64,000 nucleotides of DNA from an uncultured beta proteobacterium (GCA_903889565.1 CAISYC010000027.1:1-64000), one strand, 5' to 3'; numbered from the stretch's first letter, positions 1 through 9,330 are shown. Numbers and translations are program-made. The notes: generated by a model from the letters alone, not told the origin.

Positions 1-165
1 AACACACCGCGCACCGTCGGTTGCGGACGAAATCCATCGAACGCATACGCGTCCCACAGCCGTCGCTGTCGCTTCGTTGAATTGGCCATCCAAACATGAT
101 GCCCAATTCAAAGCCCTTACGAAACCCCTGCAACCCAGTGCACATAAGACTTTCAGGCATTTTTA
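1..165. other. Left edge, no gene recognised
   Basis: No reading frame here resembles a known protein. It sits directly upstream of a Bug gene that has lost its 5' third, so this is probably unrelated sequence joined at an old breakpoint. The only structure I see is the small hairpin at 156-170. Confidence 0.5.
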
Positions 166-170
166 ATGCC
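156..170. terminator. Small hairpin, weak terminator-like
   Basis: GGCATT and AATGCC form a perfect 6-bp stem with a TTT loop, followed by CTTTTC. The stem is AT-rich and short, so it would be a weak terminator at best. The nominal ATG of the truncated Bug frame lies inside the right arm. Confidence 0.3.
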
Positions 171-855
171 CTTTTCGCCCACTCGATTTCCTGATGAGCC
201 TAAAAAATTGCCCTACGATCCGGCGCAGGATTTTGCCGCGGTCATCATGACGATCACGCAACCGATGCTGCTGGTGGTGCCGCCGGCGTCAAACGTGAAT
301 ACGGTCAGCGATCTGATCGCCAGCGCGCGCAGCAACAAAACCGCGTACGCATCGGCCGGCAACGGCAGCCCCAATCATCTGGCCGGCGAAATGTTCAAAG
401 CAATGGCGAAACTCGATTCCACACATGTGCCTTACAAAGGCTCCGCACCCGCGCAGCTCGACGTCATGGCCGGCCGTGTGCAATTATTCTTTGACACGAT
501 GATCGCAGCGATGCCGCTGGTCAACGGCGGCAAGCTGAAAGCCGTTGCAGTGACGAGTGTAAAACGCTCGGCTGCCGCACCGAATATTCCGACCGTGAGC
601 GAATCCGGTCTGCCCGGTTACGAATTCATGACTTGGAATGGCGTCTTTGTACCGACCGGCACGCCGGCCGCGGTGATCGCGAAACTCAACGCCGAAATCG
701 CGCGCATCCTGAAAATGCCGGAAGTCGCGCGCAAACTCGCCGGCGATGGCGCCGAGATTGCCGTCGGAACACCGCAGGCGTTCGCGAAATTCGTGGATCA
801 GGAACGCCAAAAACTGGCGCGCGTGATCACCGCAGCGAATATCAAGGTCGACTAG
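166..855 (+). pseudogene. 5'-truncated Bug-family (TctC-like) solute receptor
   Basis: The frame gives 229 residues where the family usually has about 320. Homology begins only at the 'LPYDPAQDFAAV' segment, which in intact paralogues of this window follows some 100 residues of signal peptide and first-lobe sequence. The rest is normal: a 'VPYKG' motif, 'GLPGYE', and the usual C-terminal 'LNAEIARIL' helix. There is no signal peptide and no convincing ribosome site before the ATG, which lies inside a small hairpin. Intact Bug proteins are exported receptors for carboxylate-type ligands; this one lacks export and half of domain 1, so I infer it is non-functional. The deletion happened before or at the 165 bp of unrelated sequence upstream. 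Confidence 0.75.
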
Positions 856-958
856 GGCCCGCAAAGCGGATGAGTGAAACCGGATCCGCCGGATGGCGGT
901 TGCGCTGAGGCCCGACCTCGGGCGAACGACGCCGCGCTTTTCGGTCCTGCTTGCTGAT

Positions 959-1375
959 TCAGTGCGCGGCGTTTTTTGCCGTCTTCGCACGCAACTCTTC
1001 TTCCTTGCGCAGGATCTCGTCGTTTTCGGTGAGTTCCGGCGTTTCGAACACCTGGCGGATTTCGATTTCTGAATCGGATTCGAACGGGTTCGGGCAGCGC
1101 TTGACCCACTCGATCGCTTCTTCGCGCGATTTCACCTGCCACATCCAGTAGCCGGCAATCAGTTCCTTGGTTTCGGCAAACGGCCCGTCGATCACGGTGC
1201 GATTTTTGCCGGAGAAGCGGACGCGGGCGCCGCTCGAACTTGGATGCAGGCCCTCTCCTGCAAGCATGACGCCCGCTTTCACCAGTTCCTCGTTGAACGT
1301 CATCATGTCCTTGAGCAATTGCTCGTTCGGCATGCCGCCGGCTTCGGATTCCCTGGTTGCTTTTACGATGACCAT
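959..1375 (-). CDS. YciI-like / DGPF-domain protein
   Basis: About 138 residues in the YCII/PhnB-like 'DGPF' family: the motif 'DGPFAETKELIAGYW' is followed by 'EAIEWVKRCPNP'. These are small ferredoxin-fold proteins, often encoded near ECF sigma factors or catabolic genes; their reaction is mostly unknown. The ATG at 1375 gives 'MVIVKAT', but the best ribosome site (AGGGAG) lies 6 nt before an ATT at 1384, and family members typically start two to three residues earlier ('MRxMVIVKAT'). So the real start may be the ATT at 1384 or this ATG with a long spacer. It stands alone, downstream of and convergent with the truncated Bug gene. Confidence 0.75.
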   Translation of the reverse strand: MVIVKATRESEAGGMPNEQLLKDMMTFNEELVKAGVMLAGEGLHPSSSGARVRFSGKNRTVIDGPFAETKELIAGYWMWQVKSREEAIEWVKRCPNPFESDSEIEIRQVFETPELTENDEILRKEEELRAKTAKNAAH

Positions 1376-1490
1376 GACCCGAATGTTTTTCTCCCTGGTT
1401 GCGCGGCGACCCGCTGGCGCTGCTCTACCTCTAGTCGTTCGGCCAATCGACAATTCGACAAGCTGCCGAAATTTTTCATCCCGCTTGTTA

Positions 1491-1516
1491 CCCCCTCTCC
1501 CGCGAGGGGTGAGGGG
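1491..1516. repeat. C-rich dispersed palindromic repeat
   Basis: A CCCCCTCTCCC block is followed by its near-complement GAGGGGTGAGGGG with a short CGC centre. It is one of a family of similar intergenic palindromes in this window (10343, 11576, 16894, 25274, 27191, 28011). It lies between two minus-strand genes and could act as a transcript-end hairpin, though it has no T-tract. Confidence 0.5.
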
Positions 1517-1521
1517 ACCTG

Positions 1522-2991
1522 CTAGTTTGCAGCAGCAAGTTTATTAAATATCTGATCAAGCGCCGCGGCCGCAGAGGAGAGCCGCGCGGTCGCGTCCGCA
1601 TGCCATTGCCGATCCGTCACTGCCTGCGCGCGTTCGTTGCCGAGCATGCGCGTCACTTCGGCCGGCTGCGGGCCGCCGGTGCCCTGCCGGCCAAACACCG
1701 AATACTCCGCGCTGATGATTTCGCGATAGGCCGCTTCATCAAGCGGCAGCGGCTGTTTGTTTTCCGCTTCGTAGATGCGCGCGGCATCGGCATACGGGAT
1801 CTGCTGCAACGCCAGCCCCCTGCCGCGACCGTGATCGGTCAGCTGTGAGGCGAAATGGTGACCGATGCGAAACGGCACATCGGCGCGCTGCAGCAGCGCG
1901 TCGGCGATTTCGGTGGTGGTCGAATAATCCGCATTCACTTCGGCCAGCGCGCGTTCCTTGCTGACGACGAGGCCATCGACGATCTGGCCGAACAGTTTGA
2001 ACACGAGCAATGCGCGCGCCGGCGGCACCGGATCATAGAGCCGGTAATCGAACATGCCGCTGCGGTTGTTGTGCGCGAGCAGAAACACGCCCTGCATTTC
2101 GCCGAGCATGATCGAGGCCTGCGCGTGCATTTGTTCGATCGCTGCCGGATTGCGCTTCTGCGGCATGATGCTGGACACGCCGGTGAGTTCGCCGGTGGCG
2201 AGCATCAGCCACGGTTGCGGCTGCGCGTAGTGCGCATGCAGATCCTGCGCGAACATGCCGAGTTGCACCGCGGCGATTGCCAGCGCGCCGGCAACCTCGA
2301 GAAAACAATCGACCGGCGCCAGATGATTGGCGTCGTAGGCGTTCTCGATCACGCCGTCGAAGCCGAGCAGCGCCGCCGTGCGCGCGCGGTCGAGCCTGAA
2401 ACTCGAAGTGGCGAGCGCCGCCGCGCCGAGCGGATTTTGATTGATGCGCGCATGGGCGCCGATCAAACGCTGCGTTTCGCGCGCCAGCGCGCCGGCGAAC
2501 GCCAGCAGGTAATGCGCCAGTGTCGTCGGCTGCGCCTGCACGCCGTGCGTGTAGGCGGGGATGATGGTTTCCACATGCCGGTCGGCCAGCGCCAGCAGTT
2601 TGCCGCGGCAGGTCACCAGCGCATCGATTTCTGCGAGCAGGCCGTCGCGCAGATTCATGCGCGCGATCGCCGAGGCGATGTCCTGGCGGCTGCGTCCGGT
2701 GTGCAGGCGCGAAGCGTCGGCCCCCGCCACCGCGATCAGGCGCGGTTCGTAATCCAGATAATCGGCCGAACGCGTCGGCGGCGTTTTCTTTTCGTCATTG
2801 ATGATCGAGGCGATGCCGCGCGCGATTTTTTCCGCCAGCGCAGGCGCGACGAGTCCGGTTTCGGCCAGCATCACGATCGAAGCCTTGTTGATCGCGTCGA
2901 GCCACTCGACCGAGCGGCCGCCGCCGCGAAAAACCTCGTTGATATCCATCTTGCCCGATGCGGAAGCGCTCATCGCCGGAATCCTTTGCAT
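1522..2991 (-). CDS. Argininosuccinate lyase-family enzyme (fumarase/aspartase superfamily)
   Basis: 489 residues. The superfamily signature loop 'GVSSIMPQKRNP' lies at about residues 271-283 and carries the catalytic serine of this fold; 'TGRSRQDI' near residue 100 is the ASL-type substrate-binding segment. Known members split argininosuccinate into arginine and fumarate, or perform related C-N or C-O eliminations, as cytosolic homotetramers. The gene is not next to argG or other arginine genes, and the helix before 'LDYEPRLI' differs from textbook ArgH. It may therefore be a catabolic paralogue rather than the biosynthetic lyase. The start could be the first ATG (used here) or the 'MSASASG' methionine six residues later. 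Confidence 0.8.
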   Translation of the reverse strand: MQRIPAMSASASGKMDINEVFRGGGRSVEWLDAINKASIVMLAETGLVAPALAEKIARGIASIINDEKKTPPTRSADYLDYEPRLIAVAGADASRLHTGRSRQDIASAIARMNLRDGLLAEIDALVTCRGKLLALADRHVETIIPAYTHGVQAQPTTLAHYLLAFAGALARETQRLIGAHARINQNPLGAAALATSSFRLDRARTAALLGFDGVIENAYDANHLAPVDCFLEVAGALAIAAVQLGMFAQDLHAHYAQPQPWLMLATGELTGVSSIMPQKRNPAAIEQMHAQASIMLGEMQGVFLLAHNNRSGMFDYRLYDPVPPARALLVFKLFGQIVDGLVVSKERALAEVNADYSTTTEIADALLQRADVPFRIGHHFASQLTDHGRGRGLALQQIPYADAARIYEAENKQPLPLDEAAYREIISAEYSVFGRQGTGGPQPAEVTRMLGNERAQAVTDRQWHADATARLSSAAAALDQIFNKLAAAN

Positions 2992-3322
2992 ACGCGCGGC
3001 TGCAGGCTGCGCGCCACGCGCCGAAAGGCGCTGATTGTGCGGTCCGTCACGGCAGCGCGCAAGCCGATCCGCCGAATTGGCCCCTTCTTACCCCCTTGCT
3101 CGCCATCAGCGCTGATGTCGGGCGGGAGTACATTGCAGTCTGAGGGCAGGGTCGGCCCGGTCTGCGAACGACCGGCGTTTGCGTGTTGCATCCGGGGCCC
3201 CGGCGCTTCGAAAAAGCCGGGCGGCGGGGCGGGGAATAGAATTGAGTCATATCAAACAGAAATCGGGCATGCGCCGGCAGTCGCGTCAAACCCGATATAT
3301 TGCGCGCTAGCGAATCACGCCC
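2992..3322. other. Divergent intergenic region
   Basis: 331 bp between the lyase (minus) and the hybrid kinase (plus). It must hold both promoters. GATATATT at 3291-3298 could be part of a -10 for the kinase, but I find no matching -35 at good spacing. No small gene or strong hairpin was seen. Confidence 0.4.
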
Positions 3323-6300
3323 ATGCCCGGCAGAAATAAAACAAATCCGGCCGCAAACCCCGCCGTCGAACGCGCGCGTTCGACGGCGACCAAACGCGAC
3401 CGCGTGACCTCGAGCGACCACCTGCTGCGTCTGCTGGTGACCGCCGGCGATGTGCTGCCGTGGGATCTCGATATCGCGCTTGACCGCTTCCGCTGGGGCG
3501 CCTCGCCCGAATGGTTGCTCGGTCCGCTGCCGCAAAATGCCGTCGGCTATCCCGACCTGCGCGAAATCGTGCATGCCGGCGACCGCGCGCGGCTGCTCGC
3601 TGCGCTGGCCGCAGCCAGCGACAAGCGCGGGCCGTTCCAACTCGAATTCCGCATCGATTGCGGCAACAACGTCATGCGCAATGTGCTGGCGCGCGGACAT
3701 TCCTCGGCCGATTCGGGCGTGCTGCCGACGCATGTTAACGGCGTGCTGATCGACCTCGGCACGCGCGCGATCGCGGTGGCGCCCGTCAGCGAACCACCGC
3801 TGCCCGCATCAGCACCGCAGGAAAACCAGCAGGCCTTGCTCGACAGCCTGCCCGATGCGGCGTGGATCAAGAACATCAAAGGCCGGCTCACCGCCGTCAA
3901 TGCGGCCTTTTGCCGGCGCCACGGCATCACGCCGGAGGCCGCGCTGGGCAAAACCGCCTTCGATTTTTATCCGCGCGACGAGGCGGCGAAACTGCTGCGC
4001 GAAGACAGCGAGGTGGTCACCACGCGACAGCCGCTGCGCTACGAAACGAGCCATGAATCCGATGGCCGCAGCAGCTGGCTCGAAATCGTCAAATCGCCGC
4101 TGTTCGACGGCGCCGGTGCGGTTGCCGGCGTGTTTGCCAGCGCGCGCGACATCACGGCGCGCAAAATTGCCGAGCAGAATCTGCAGGATTCGGAGCGGCG
4201 TTTTCGCATGCTCGCCGAAATGTCCTCCGACTGGTGCTGGGAGCAGGACGCCGAATGCCGCTTCACCAGCATCACCAGCCGCTCGAACGGTGTGCTCGAT
4301 TTCAAGGCGATGATCGGCAAGCGGCGCTGGGAAATCGCTGCCGAAGACGTTCAACCCGAATTCTGGCGCGCGCACCGCGCCACACTCGAAGCGCACCTGC
4401 CGTTTCATGATTTCGAATACACCTCGATCCAGCCCGGCGGCGCGCGCCACCGGTTTTTGATCAGCGGTAAACCGGTCTACGACGAGCGCGGCAAATTCGC
4501 CGGCTATCGCGGCGTCGGCAGCGACATCACCGCGCGCAAGGCCGCCGAAGCGGAACTGCGCCTCGCCAAGGAACGCCTCGAACTCGCGCTCGAAGGCTCG
4601 CGCCTCGCGCTGTGGGACACCGATATCGCCACCGGCGCCGTCTATCTGTCCGAGGCGTGGGCGCACATGCTGGGGCTGCCGGCCGGCGAAACCCGCACCA
4701 CCACCGCCGAACTGATGGCGCTGGTGCATCCAAACGATCTGGCCGAGGCGACGCGGCTGTCGGTCGAGACGCTGCGCGGCGAGCGCGACGAGTACATGAT
4801 GGAACACCGCGTGCACGCGGCCGACGGCAGCTGGCGCTGGATTATCTCTCGAGGCCGCGTCAGCGCGCGCGACGAGCGCGGCCGCGCGCTGCGCATGAGC
4901 GGCACCAATCTCGACATCACCGAGCGCCGCGAAATGGAATCGTCGCTGCGCCTCGCCCTGAGCCGCAGCGAAGTGCTGCTGCAGACCACGCCGACGGCGA
5001 TTGCGCTGGTGCGCAACCGCATGTTCGTGCGCTGCAATCCGGCGATGGAACGGCTGTTCGGCGCCGAAGCCGGCGCGCTGTTCAACCGCAGCACCGATGT
5101 TTTGTATCCAAGCATCGAAGACTGGCTCGAAGCCGAGGAAAAATACCGCGAAACGCTGGCGCGCGGCGAAACCTTCAGCGAGCAGCTCGAATTCATGCGC
5201 CAGAACGGCGAACGTTTCTGGGCAGTGGTCGCCGCGCGCGAACTCGAGCCGGGCTCGCCCGAAGTGCTGTTCACCTTCACCGATGTGACCGCGCAGCAGA
5301 ACCTGATGCGCGCGATGGTACGCGCCAAGGAAATGGCCGACGCGGCAAGCCAGTCGAAGAGCAGCTTCCTTGCGACCATGAGCCACGAAATCCGCACGCC
5401 GATGAACGGCGTGCTCGGCATGCTCGAGCTGATGGAATTCACCGATCTGAATGTCGAGCAGCGCGAATCGCTGACGGTGGCGCGCGATTCGGCCACCGCG
5501 CTGCTGCGCCTGATCGACGACATTCTCGATTTCTCGAAAATCGAAGCCGGGCAGCTCGAAATATGCGCCGAGCCGCTGTCTCTGCAGAGGCTGGCGAGCC
5601 GCGCCGCCACCGTCTACGCCGAACTCGCCACGCGCAAGGGCCTGCTGCTCGAACACCGCGTCGATCCGCGCATCGCAGCGGCTCATCTGGGCGACGGCTT
5701 GCGCATCACGCAGATCATCAACAATCTGCTCTCCAACGCCATCAAGTTCACCACCCGCGGCAAGGTCACTCTCGAAGCCGATTCGCTGGGCCGCGACGAC
5801 GGCGCCGAGCAGCTGCGTCTCACCGTGCGCGACACCGGCATCGGCGTTTCCGCCGACGAGCAGCGCCGCCTGTTCCAGCCCTTCGCGCAGGCCAATGCGG
5901 CCACCACGCGCAATTTCGGCGGCACCGGGCTGGGTCTGTCGATCTGCCGGCGCCTGGCCGAAATGATGGGCGGCAATATCAGCATGGAAAGCGAAGCCGG
6001 CAAGGGCACCACGATGACCGTGCTGCTGCGGCTGCCCGTCAGCGACGCCGCATTGCCCGCCGACCGCGACAATGCGCTGCGCGAGGAAATCAACGCGCGC
6101 AACCAGGCCGAGGCGATGAGCCACGCGCTGGGCGCGACCATCCTCGTTGCCGACGACCATCCGGTCAATCTGCGCCTGATGGAGCGTCAGGCGTCGTTGC
6201 TCGGCTACGAAGTGGTGCTGGCGCGCGACGGCATCGAGGCGCTGGAGAAATGGAAAAACGGCCGCTTCGCCATGCTGGTCACCGACTGCCATATGCCGCG

Positions 6301-6913
6301 CATGGACGGATATGAACTCGCGCGCGAAATCCGCCGCATCGAGGCCGCCAACGGCGTCGCCAATCCGACGCCGATCATCGCCTGCACCGCCAATGCGCTG
6401 GCCGGCGACGCTGCTGCCTGCTTCGAGGCCGGCATGAACGATTACCTGTCGAAGCCGACCACGCTGGAAGCGCTGAAAGCCAAGATCGAACACTGGATCG
6501 CGGCCGACGCCGGGGCGCACGGCGACGACACTGCGCCCGCGGCCGCGAGCGCGCCGGCCGCCACGCCGGCGACGGCGCTGCTCGATGCCGACACGCTGAC
6601 CGAATTCACCGGCGGCGACGCCACGCTGCGCCGCGAAATCCTGCGCCAGTTCGTGGCCGCCAACGAACCCGACGCGGTCGAGATGCGCGAAACCATCGGC
6701 GGCGCCGATTTCGCAGCAATCGCGCGCGTCGCCCACCGCATCAAGGGCGCGAGCCGCATGATCGGCGCGCAGCCCTATGCCGATGTCGCCGAACGCATGG
6801 AACGCGCGGCGCGCAATGCCGACCGCGCCGCGCTCGACGACACGCTCGATGATTTCGAGCACGAACTCGCGCGCCTCACCGAATATCTGCAAAATGAAAC
6901 CGCGGCGGCTTAA
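3323..6913 (+). CDS. Hybrid sensor histidine kinase, five PAS domains, REC and Hpt
   Basis: 1196 residues with no membrane segment, so a cytosolic sensor. Order: about five PAS/PAC units (roughly 30-150, 165-285, 290-405, 412-535, 540-655), several ending in the PAC-type 'DITARK' or 'DITERR'. Next come the dimerisation/phosphoacceptor domain with 'SHEIRTP' (His688), the ATPase domain (N-box Asn805, 'DTGIG' from 837, 'GGTGLGLS' from 866) and a receiver with acidic pair 944-945 and phosphoacceptor Asp988. A C-terminal Hpt carries 'AHRIKGASR' (His1138). All phosphorelay residues are present. The next gene, 35 bp downstream, is a REC-EAL protein, so the likely path is His688 to Asp988 to His1138 to that receiver, coupling an intracellular signal to c-di-GMP breakdown. 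The architecture resembles the EvgS/RocS class without their periplasmic sensor. The start has no clear ribosome site. Confidence 0.93.
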   Translation: MPGRNKTNPAANPAVERARSTATKRDRVTSSDHLLRLLVTAGDVLPWDLDIALDRFRWGASPEWLLGPLPQNAVGYPDLREIVHAGDRARLLAALAAASDKRGPFQLEFRIDCGNNVMRNVLARGHSSADSGVLPTHVNGVLIDLGTRAIAVAPVSEPPLPASAPQENQQALLDSLPDAAWIKNIKGRLTAVNAAFCRRHGITPEAALGKTAFDFYPRDEAAKLLREDSEVVTTRQPLRYETSHESDGRSSWLEIVKSPLFDGAGAVAGVFASARDITARKIAEQNLQDSERRFRMLAEMSSDWCWEQDAECRFTSITSRSNGVLDFKAMIGKRRWEIAAEDVQPEFWRAHRATLEAHLPFHDFEYTSIQPGGARHRFLISGKPVYDERGKFAGYRGVGSDITARKAAEAELRLAKERLELALEGSRLALWDTDIATGAVYLSEAWAHMLGLPAGETRTTTAELMALVHPNDLAEATRLSVETLRGERDEYMMEHRVHAADGSWRWIISRGRVSARDERGRALRMSGTNLDITERREMESSLRLALSRSEVLLQTTPTAIALVRNRMFVRCNPAMERLFGAEAGALFNRSTDVLYPSIEDWLEAEEKYRETLARGETFSEQLEFMRQNGERFWAVVAARELEPGSPEVLFTFTDVTAQQNLMRAMVRAKEMADAASQSKSSFLATMSHEIRTPMNGVLGMLELMEFTDLNVEQRESLTVARDSATALLRLIDDILDFSKIEAGQLEICAEPLSLQRLASRAATVYAELATRKGLLLEHRVDPRIAAAHLGDGLRITQIINNLLSNAIKFTTRGKVTLEADSLGRDDGAEQLRLTVRDTGIGVSADEQRRLFQPFAQANAATTRNFGGTGLGLSICRRLAEMMGGNISMESEAGKGTTMTVLLRLPVSDAALPADRDNALREEINARNQAEAMSHALGATILVADDHPVNLRLMERQASLLGYEVVLARDGIEALEKWKNGRFAMLVTDCHMPRMDGYELAREIRRIEAANGVANPTPIIACTANALAGDAAACFEAGMNDYLSKPTTLEALKAKIEHWIAADAGAHGDDTAPAAASAPAATPATALLDADTLTEFTGGDATLRREILRQFVAANEPDAVEMRETIGGADFAAIARVAHRIKGASRMIGAQPYADVAERMERAARNADRAALDDTLDDFEHELARLTEYLQNETAAA

Positions 6914-6948
6914 AATGAACCCTAACGCTCCAAAGCACAGGCCATGAC

Positions 6949-8139
6949 ATGAACATCGCCGATCTGCACTTTCTGGTTGCCGAAGACCACGACTTCCAGC
7001 GCCGCACGCTGGTCGCTTCGTTGAAATCACTCGGTGCACAACACATCCGCGAGGCCGCCGACGGCCGCATCGCGCTCGATTTCTTCACCGATCTGTCGGA
7101 ACAGGTCGATGTCATCATCTGCGATCTGGAAATGCCGAACATGGACGGCATGGAATTCATCCGCCACGTCGGCAACGCCGACGCGCCGGTTTCCATCATT
7201 CTCACCAGCGCGATGGATCGCAGCGTGATTTCCACCGTCGAAACGATGACGCGCGCCTACGGCATCACCCTGCTCGGCGCGATCGAGAAACCGGCGACAC
7301 CGGCGAAACTGCGCGCGCTGATCGAGCGCCACGGCCAGCAGGTCAAAACCGTCGCGCCCGCCGCCATCGAAATCCCGGAAGCGGAAATCATCGCCGCCTT
7401 CCGGCAGCAGCAGTTCGAGCCGGCATATCAGCCGAAGGTCGATCTGGCGAGCGGCAACGTGGTCGGCGCCGAAGCGCTGGTGCGCTGGCGCCACCCGCAG
7501 CGCGGCGTGCTCTCGCCGTGGGTGTTTCTCGGCGTGATCGAGCGCAACGGCCTGATCGGTGAGCTGACCTGGATGATGCTGAAGAAATCCGCGCAGACCT
7601 GCCTCGCATGGCACAACCACGGCTGGCCGATGAATATTTCGGTCAATCTGTCGCTGACCTCGCTCGAAGACCTCACACTCGCCGACCGCATCACGCAGAC
7701 GGTCGAGAAGCAGGGTCTCGCCCCCAGGTACATGACGCTCGAAATCACCGAATCGGCGGCGATGACCAATGTGGCAACCTGTCTCGAAGGCCTCGCGCGT
7801 CTGCGCATGAAGGGCTTCGGTTTGTCGATCGACGATTACGGCACCGGTTATTCGTCGATGCAGCAGCTGGGGCGCATTCCGTTCACCGAACTGAAAATCG
7901 ACAAATCCTTCGTCACCGATTCGGCCGCCAATCCGCAAAACCGCGTGATACTCGAATCCAGCATCGACATGGCGCGCAAGCTCGGCCTCAAGACCGTGGC
8001 CGAGGGCATCGAAACGCGCAGCGACTGGAACCTCCTGAAGGAACTCGGCTGCACCATCGCGCAGGGCTATTACATCGCCAAGCCGATGAGCGCCGCCGAT
8101 TTCCTCGACTGGGTGCCGGAGTGGACGGCGCCGGAATAA
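6949..8139 (+). CDS. Response regulator with EAL domain (c-di-GMP phosphodiesterase)
   Basis: 396 residues: an N-terminal receiver (acidic pair in 'VAEDHD', phosphoacceptor Asp59 in 'CDLEMPNMDG', Lys in 'EKPATP') and a C-terminal EAL domain from about residue 128. The EAL motif reads 'EALVRW' (Glu175), and the other catalytic and metal residues are present in 'NLS', 'LEITES', 'IDDYGTGYSS', 'LKIDKS', 'VAEGIE' and 'AQGYYIAKP'. The domain should therefore be an active phosphodiesterase cutting c-di-GMP to pGpG. This is the RocR/VieA-type layout. It lies 35 bp after the hybrid kinase and is almost certainly co-transcribed with it as the relay output. Confidence 0.93.
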   Translation: MNIADLHFLVAEDHDFQRRTLVASLKSLGAQHIREAADGRIALDFFTDLSEQVDVIICDLEMPNMDGMEFIRHVGNADAPVSIILTSAMDRSVISTVETMTRAYGITLLGAIEKPATPAKLRALIERHGQQVKTVAPAAIEIPEAEIIAAFRQQQFEPAYQPKVDLASGNVVGAEALVRWRHPQRGVLSPWVFLGVIERNGLIGELTWMMLKKSAQTCLAWHNHGWPMNISVNLSLTSLEDLTLADRITQTVEKQGLAPRYMTLEITESAAMTNVATCLEGLARLRMKGFGLSIDDYGTGYSSMQQLGRIPFTELKIDKSFVTDSAANPQNRVILESSIDMARKLGLKTVAEGIETRSDWNLLKELGCTIAQGYYIAKPMSAADFLDWVPEWTAPE

Positions 8140-8145
8140 CGCACG

Positions 8146-8772
8146 TTACGCCGAAGCGTTGAGCAACCCCAGCGCCTGAAAGCGCAAATACAATTCACGA
8201 CAGGCCCAGGCGTCCGTTGCCGCATAGGCGATCTGCGCCGGCGTCAGTTGCGGCGCCGCCCAGTTCGACGTCGTGTTGCCCTTCGGGATGCGAAAGCCCA
8301 GCAGCATGCCGGCGAGATTGCGCACGCCGGTCTGCTTCATGCCGCTGCGGCGTGCAAGCACGCCGAGATCGAGCACATTGCGCTCGGCAAACGGCAGCAC
8401 CGCCTTGAGATCCGAGAGGTCGCGTCCCAACGCAACGCCGGCTTTGACCACATGCGACGCTTCCAGCATTTCGGCCACCACCGGAAACACCTCGCGCCGG
8501 CGCAACTGAAAAATGTACACCGTGCGCGCGGTCGCCGCCTGCACCAGCGCCGGCGGGTAACTCTCGCCCTTGGTGAAGGCGGGCCGCGTTTCGGTGTCGA
8601 AACCGATCACCTGTTCGTCGCGCAGATCGGCCAGCGCACGCTCCAGATGCTGCGCGGTCTCAACGAGGCAGACCTCGCCCTCGTAACGGCGTACCGGCAA
8701 TGCGAGCAGATCATCGCGGGAAATTTCGCGGCCGATCTCGCGCAGCGGGTCGTGGGTGGCATCGGTATTCAT
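8146..8772 (-). CDS. 3'-5' exonuclease, RNase D-like DEDDy domain
   Basis: 208 residues from the ATG at 8772; a longer upstream extension would run into the divergent VOC gene's leader. The DEDDy residues are visible: 'GFDTETRP' (Exo I), 'LGRDLSDLKAVL' (Exo II), and 'YAATDAWACREL' with Tyr four residues before Asp (Exo III). The protein lacks the HRDC domains of full RNase D (about 375 residues), so it is a stand-alone catalytic core like many proteobacterial 'ribonuclease D' homologues acting on RNA or DNA 3' ends. It ends 6 bp from the convergent REC-EAL gene. Confidence 0.85.
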   Translation of the reverse strand: MNTDATHDPLREIGREISRDDLLALPVRRYEGEVCLVETAQHLERALADLRDEQVIGFDTETRPAFTKGESYPPALVQAATARTVYIFQLRRREVFPVVAEMLEASHVVKAGVALGRDLSDLKAVLPFAERNVLDLGVLARRSGMKQTGVRNLAGMLLGFRIPKGNTTSNWAAPQLTPAQIAYAATDAWACRELYLRFQALGLLNASA

Positions 8773-8883
8773 GTGCCGCCGAGGATAACTGAAATACGCG
8801 TTGATGCGCGCGCCGGTTTGCGATTCCCCCCTGTGCGCCGTTATGATGTCGCTCCGCATCGCCCCCCACACGAGGAGAACATC

Positions 8884-9330
8884 ATGGCCGCCACGCTTTT
8901 TCATCATTCGTTTGCCATCAACGATCTCGATCGCGCGCGCAAATTCTACGGTGACATGCTGCAATGCCCCGAAGGCCGCAAGATGCCGGGCCGTGTTGAT
9001 TTCAATTTCTTCGGCCATCACATCGTCGCCCATCTCGCACCGGATGAGGTGGTCGGCGACGCCGGCAAAAAAATCGGCGGCCAGCTCGCCACCCCGCTGC
9101 AGCATTTCGGCGTGGTGATGACGCTCGAGGATTTTCAGAAAACCGCGGCGCGCCTCGAACAGTTCAACGCAACGTGGATCAACAAGCCGACCATCACCCA
9201 GCAGGGCACGGCGCGCGAGCAGATGCTGATGACGGTCAGCGACAACTGCGGCAACGCGATCGAGTTCAAGGGCCTGAACAACATCACCGACGTTTACGCG
9301 GTACCCGAGCGCGAAAAAGCCACGGCCTGA
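8884..9330 (+). CDS. VOC-superfamily (glyoxalase/dioxygenase fold) protein
   Basis: 148 residues starting 'MAATLFHHSFAINDLDRARKFYGD', the typical first beta-alpha-beta of a VOC module, with a matching second half around 'LQHFGVVM' and 'CGNAIEFKGL'. Likely metal ligands are His8 or His9, the His in 'QHFGVVM' and Glu in 'IEFKG'. A GAGGAG ribosome site precedes the ATG. VOC proteins catalyse varied metal-dependent reactions (glyoxalase I, extradiol cleavage, epimerisation); the substrate cannot be told. A Bug receptor follows 34 bp later and may share the transcript. Confidence 0.82.
   Translation: MAATLFHHSFAINDLDRARKFYGDMLQCPEGRKMPGRVDFNFFGHHIVAHLAPDEVVGDAGKKIGGQLATPLQHFGVVMTLEDFQKTAARLEQFNATWINKPTITQQGTAREQMLMTVSDNCGNAIEFKGLNNITDVYAVPEREKATA

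Noticed and set aside
1855..3339. 494-residue plus-strand frame opposite the lyase gene
   Set aside because: Antisense shadow of the lyase, with no recognisable domain and an Arg/His-rich composition.
4612..6315. 567-residue plus-strand frame inside the kinase
   Set aside because: Arg/Ala/His-rich low-complexity translation typical of a shifted frame; no start signal.
3809..7039. 1076-residue open frame on the minus strand under the hybrid kinase
   Set aside because: It is the complement of a gene with strong GC3 bias; it has no domain and covers the whole kinase, whose motifs are unambiguous.
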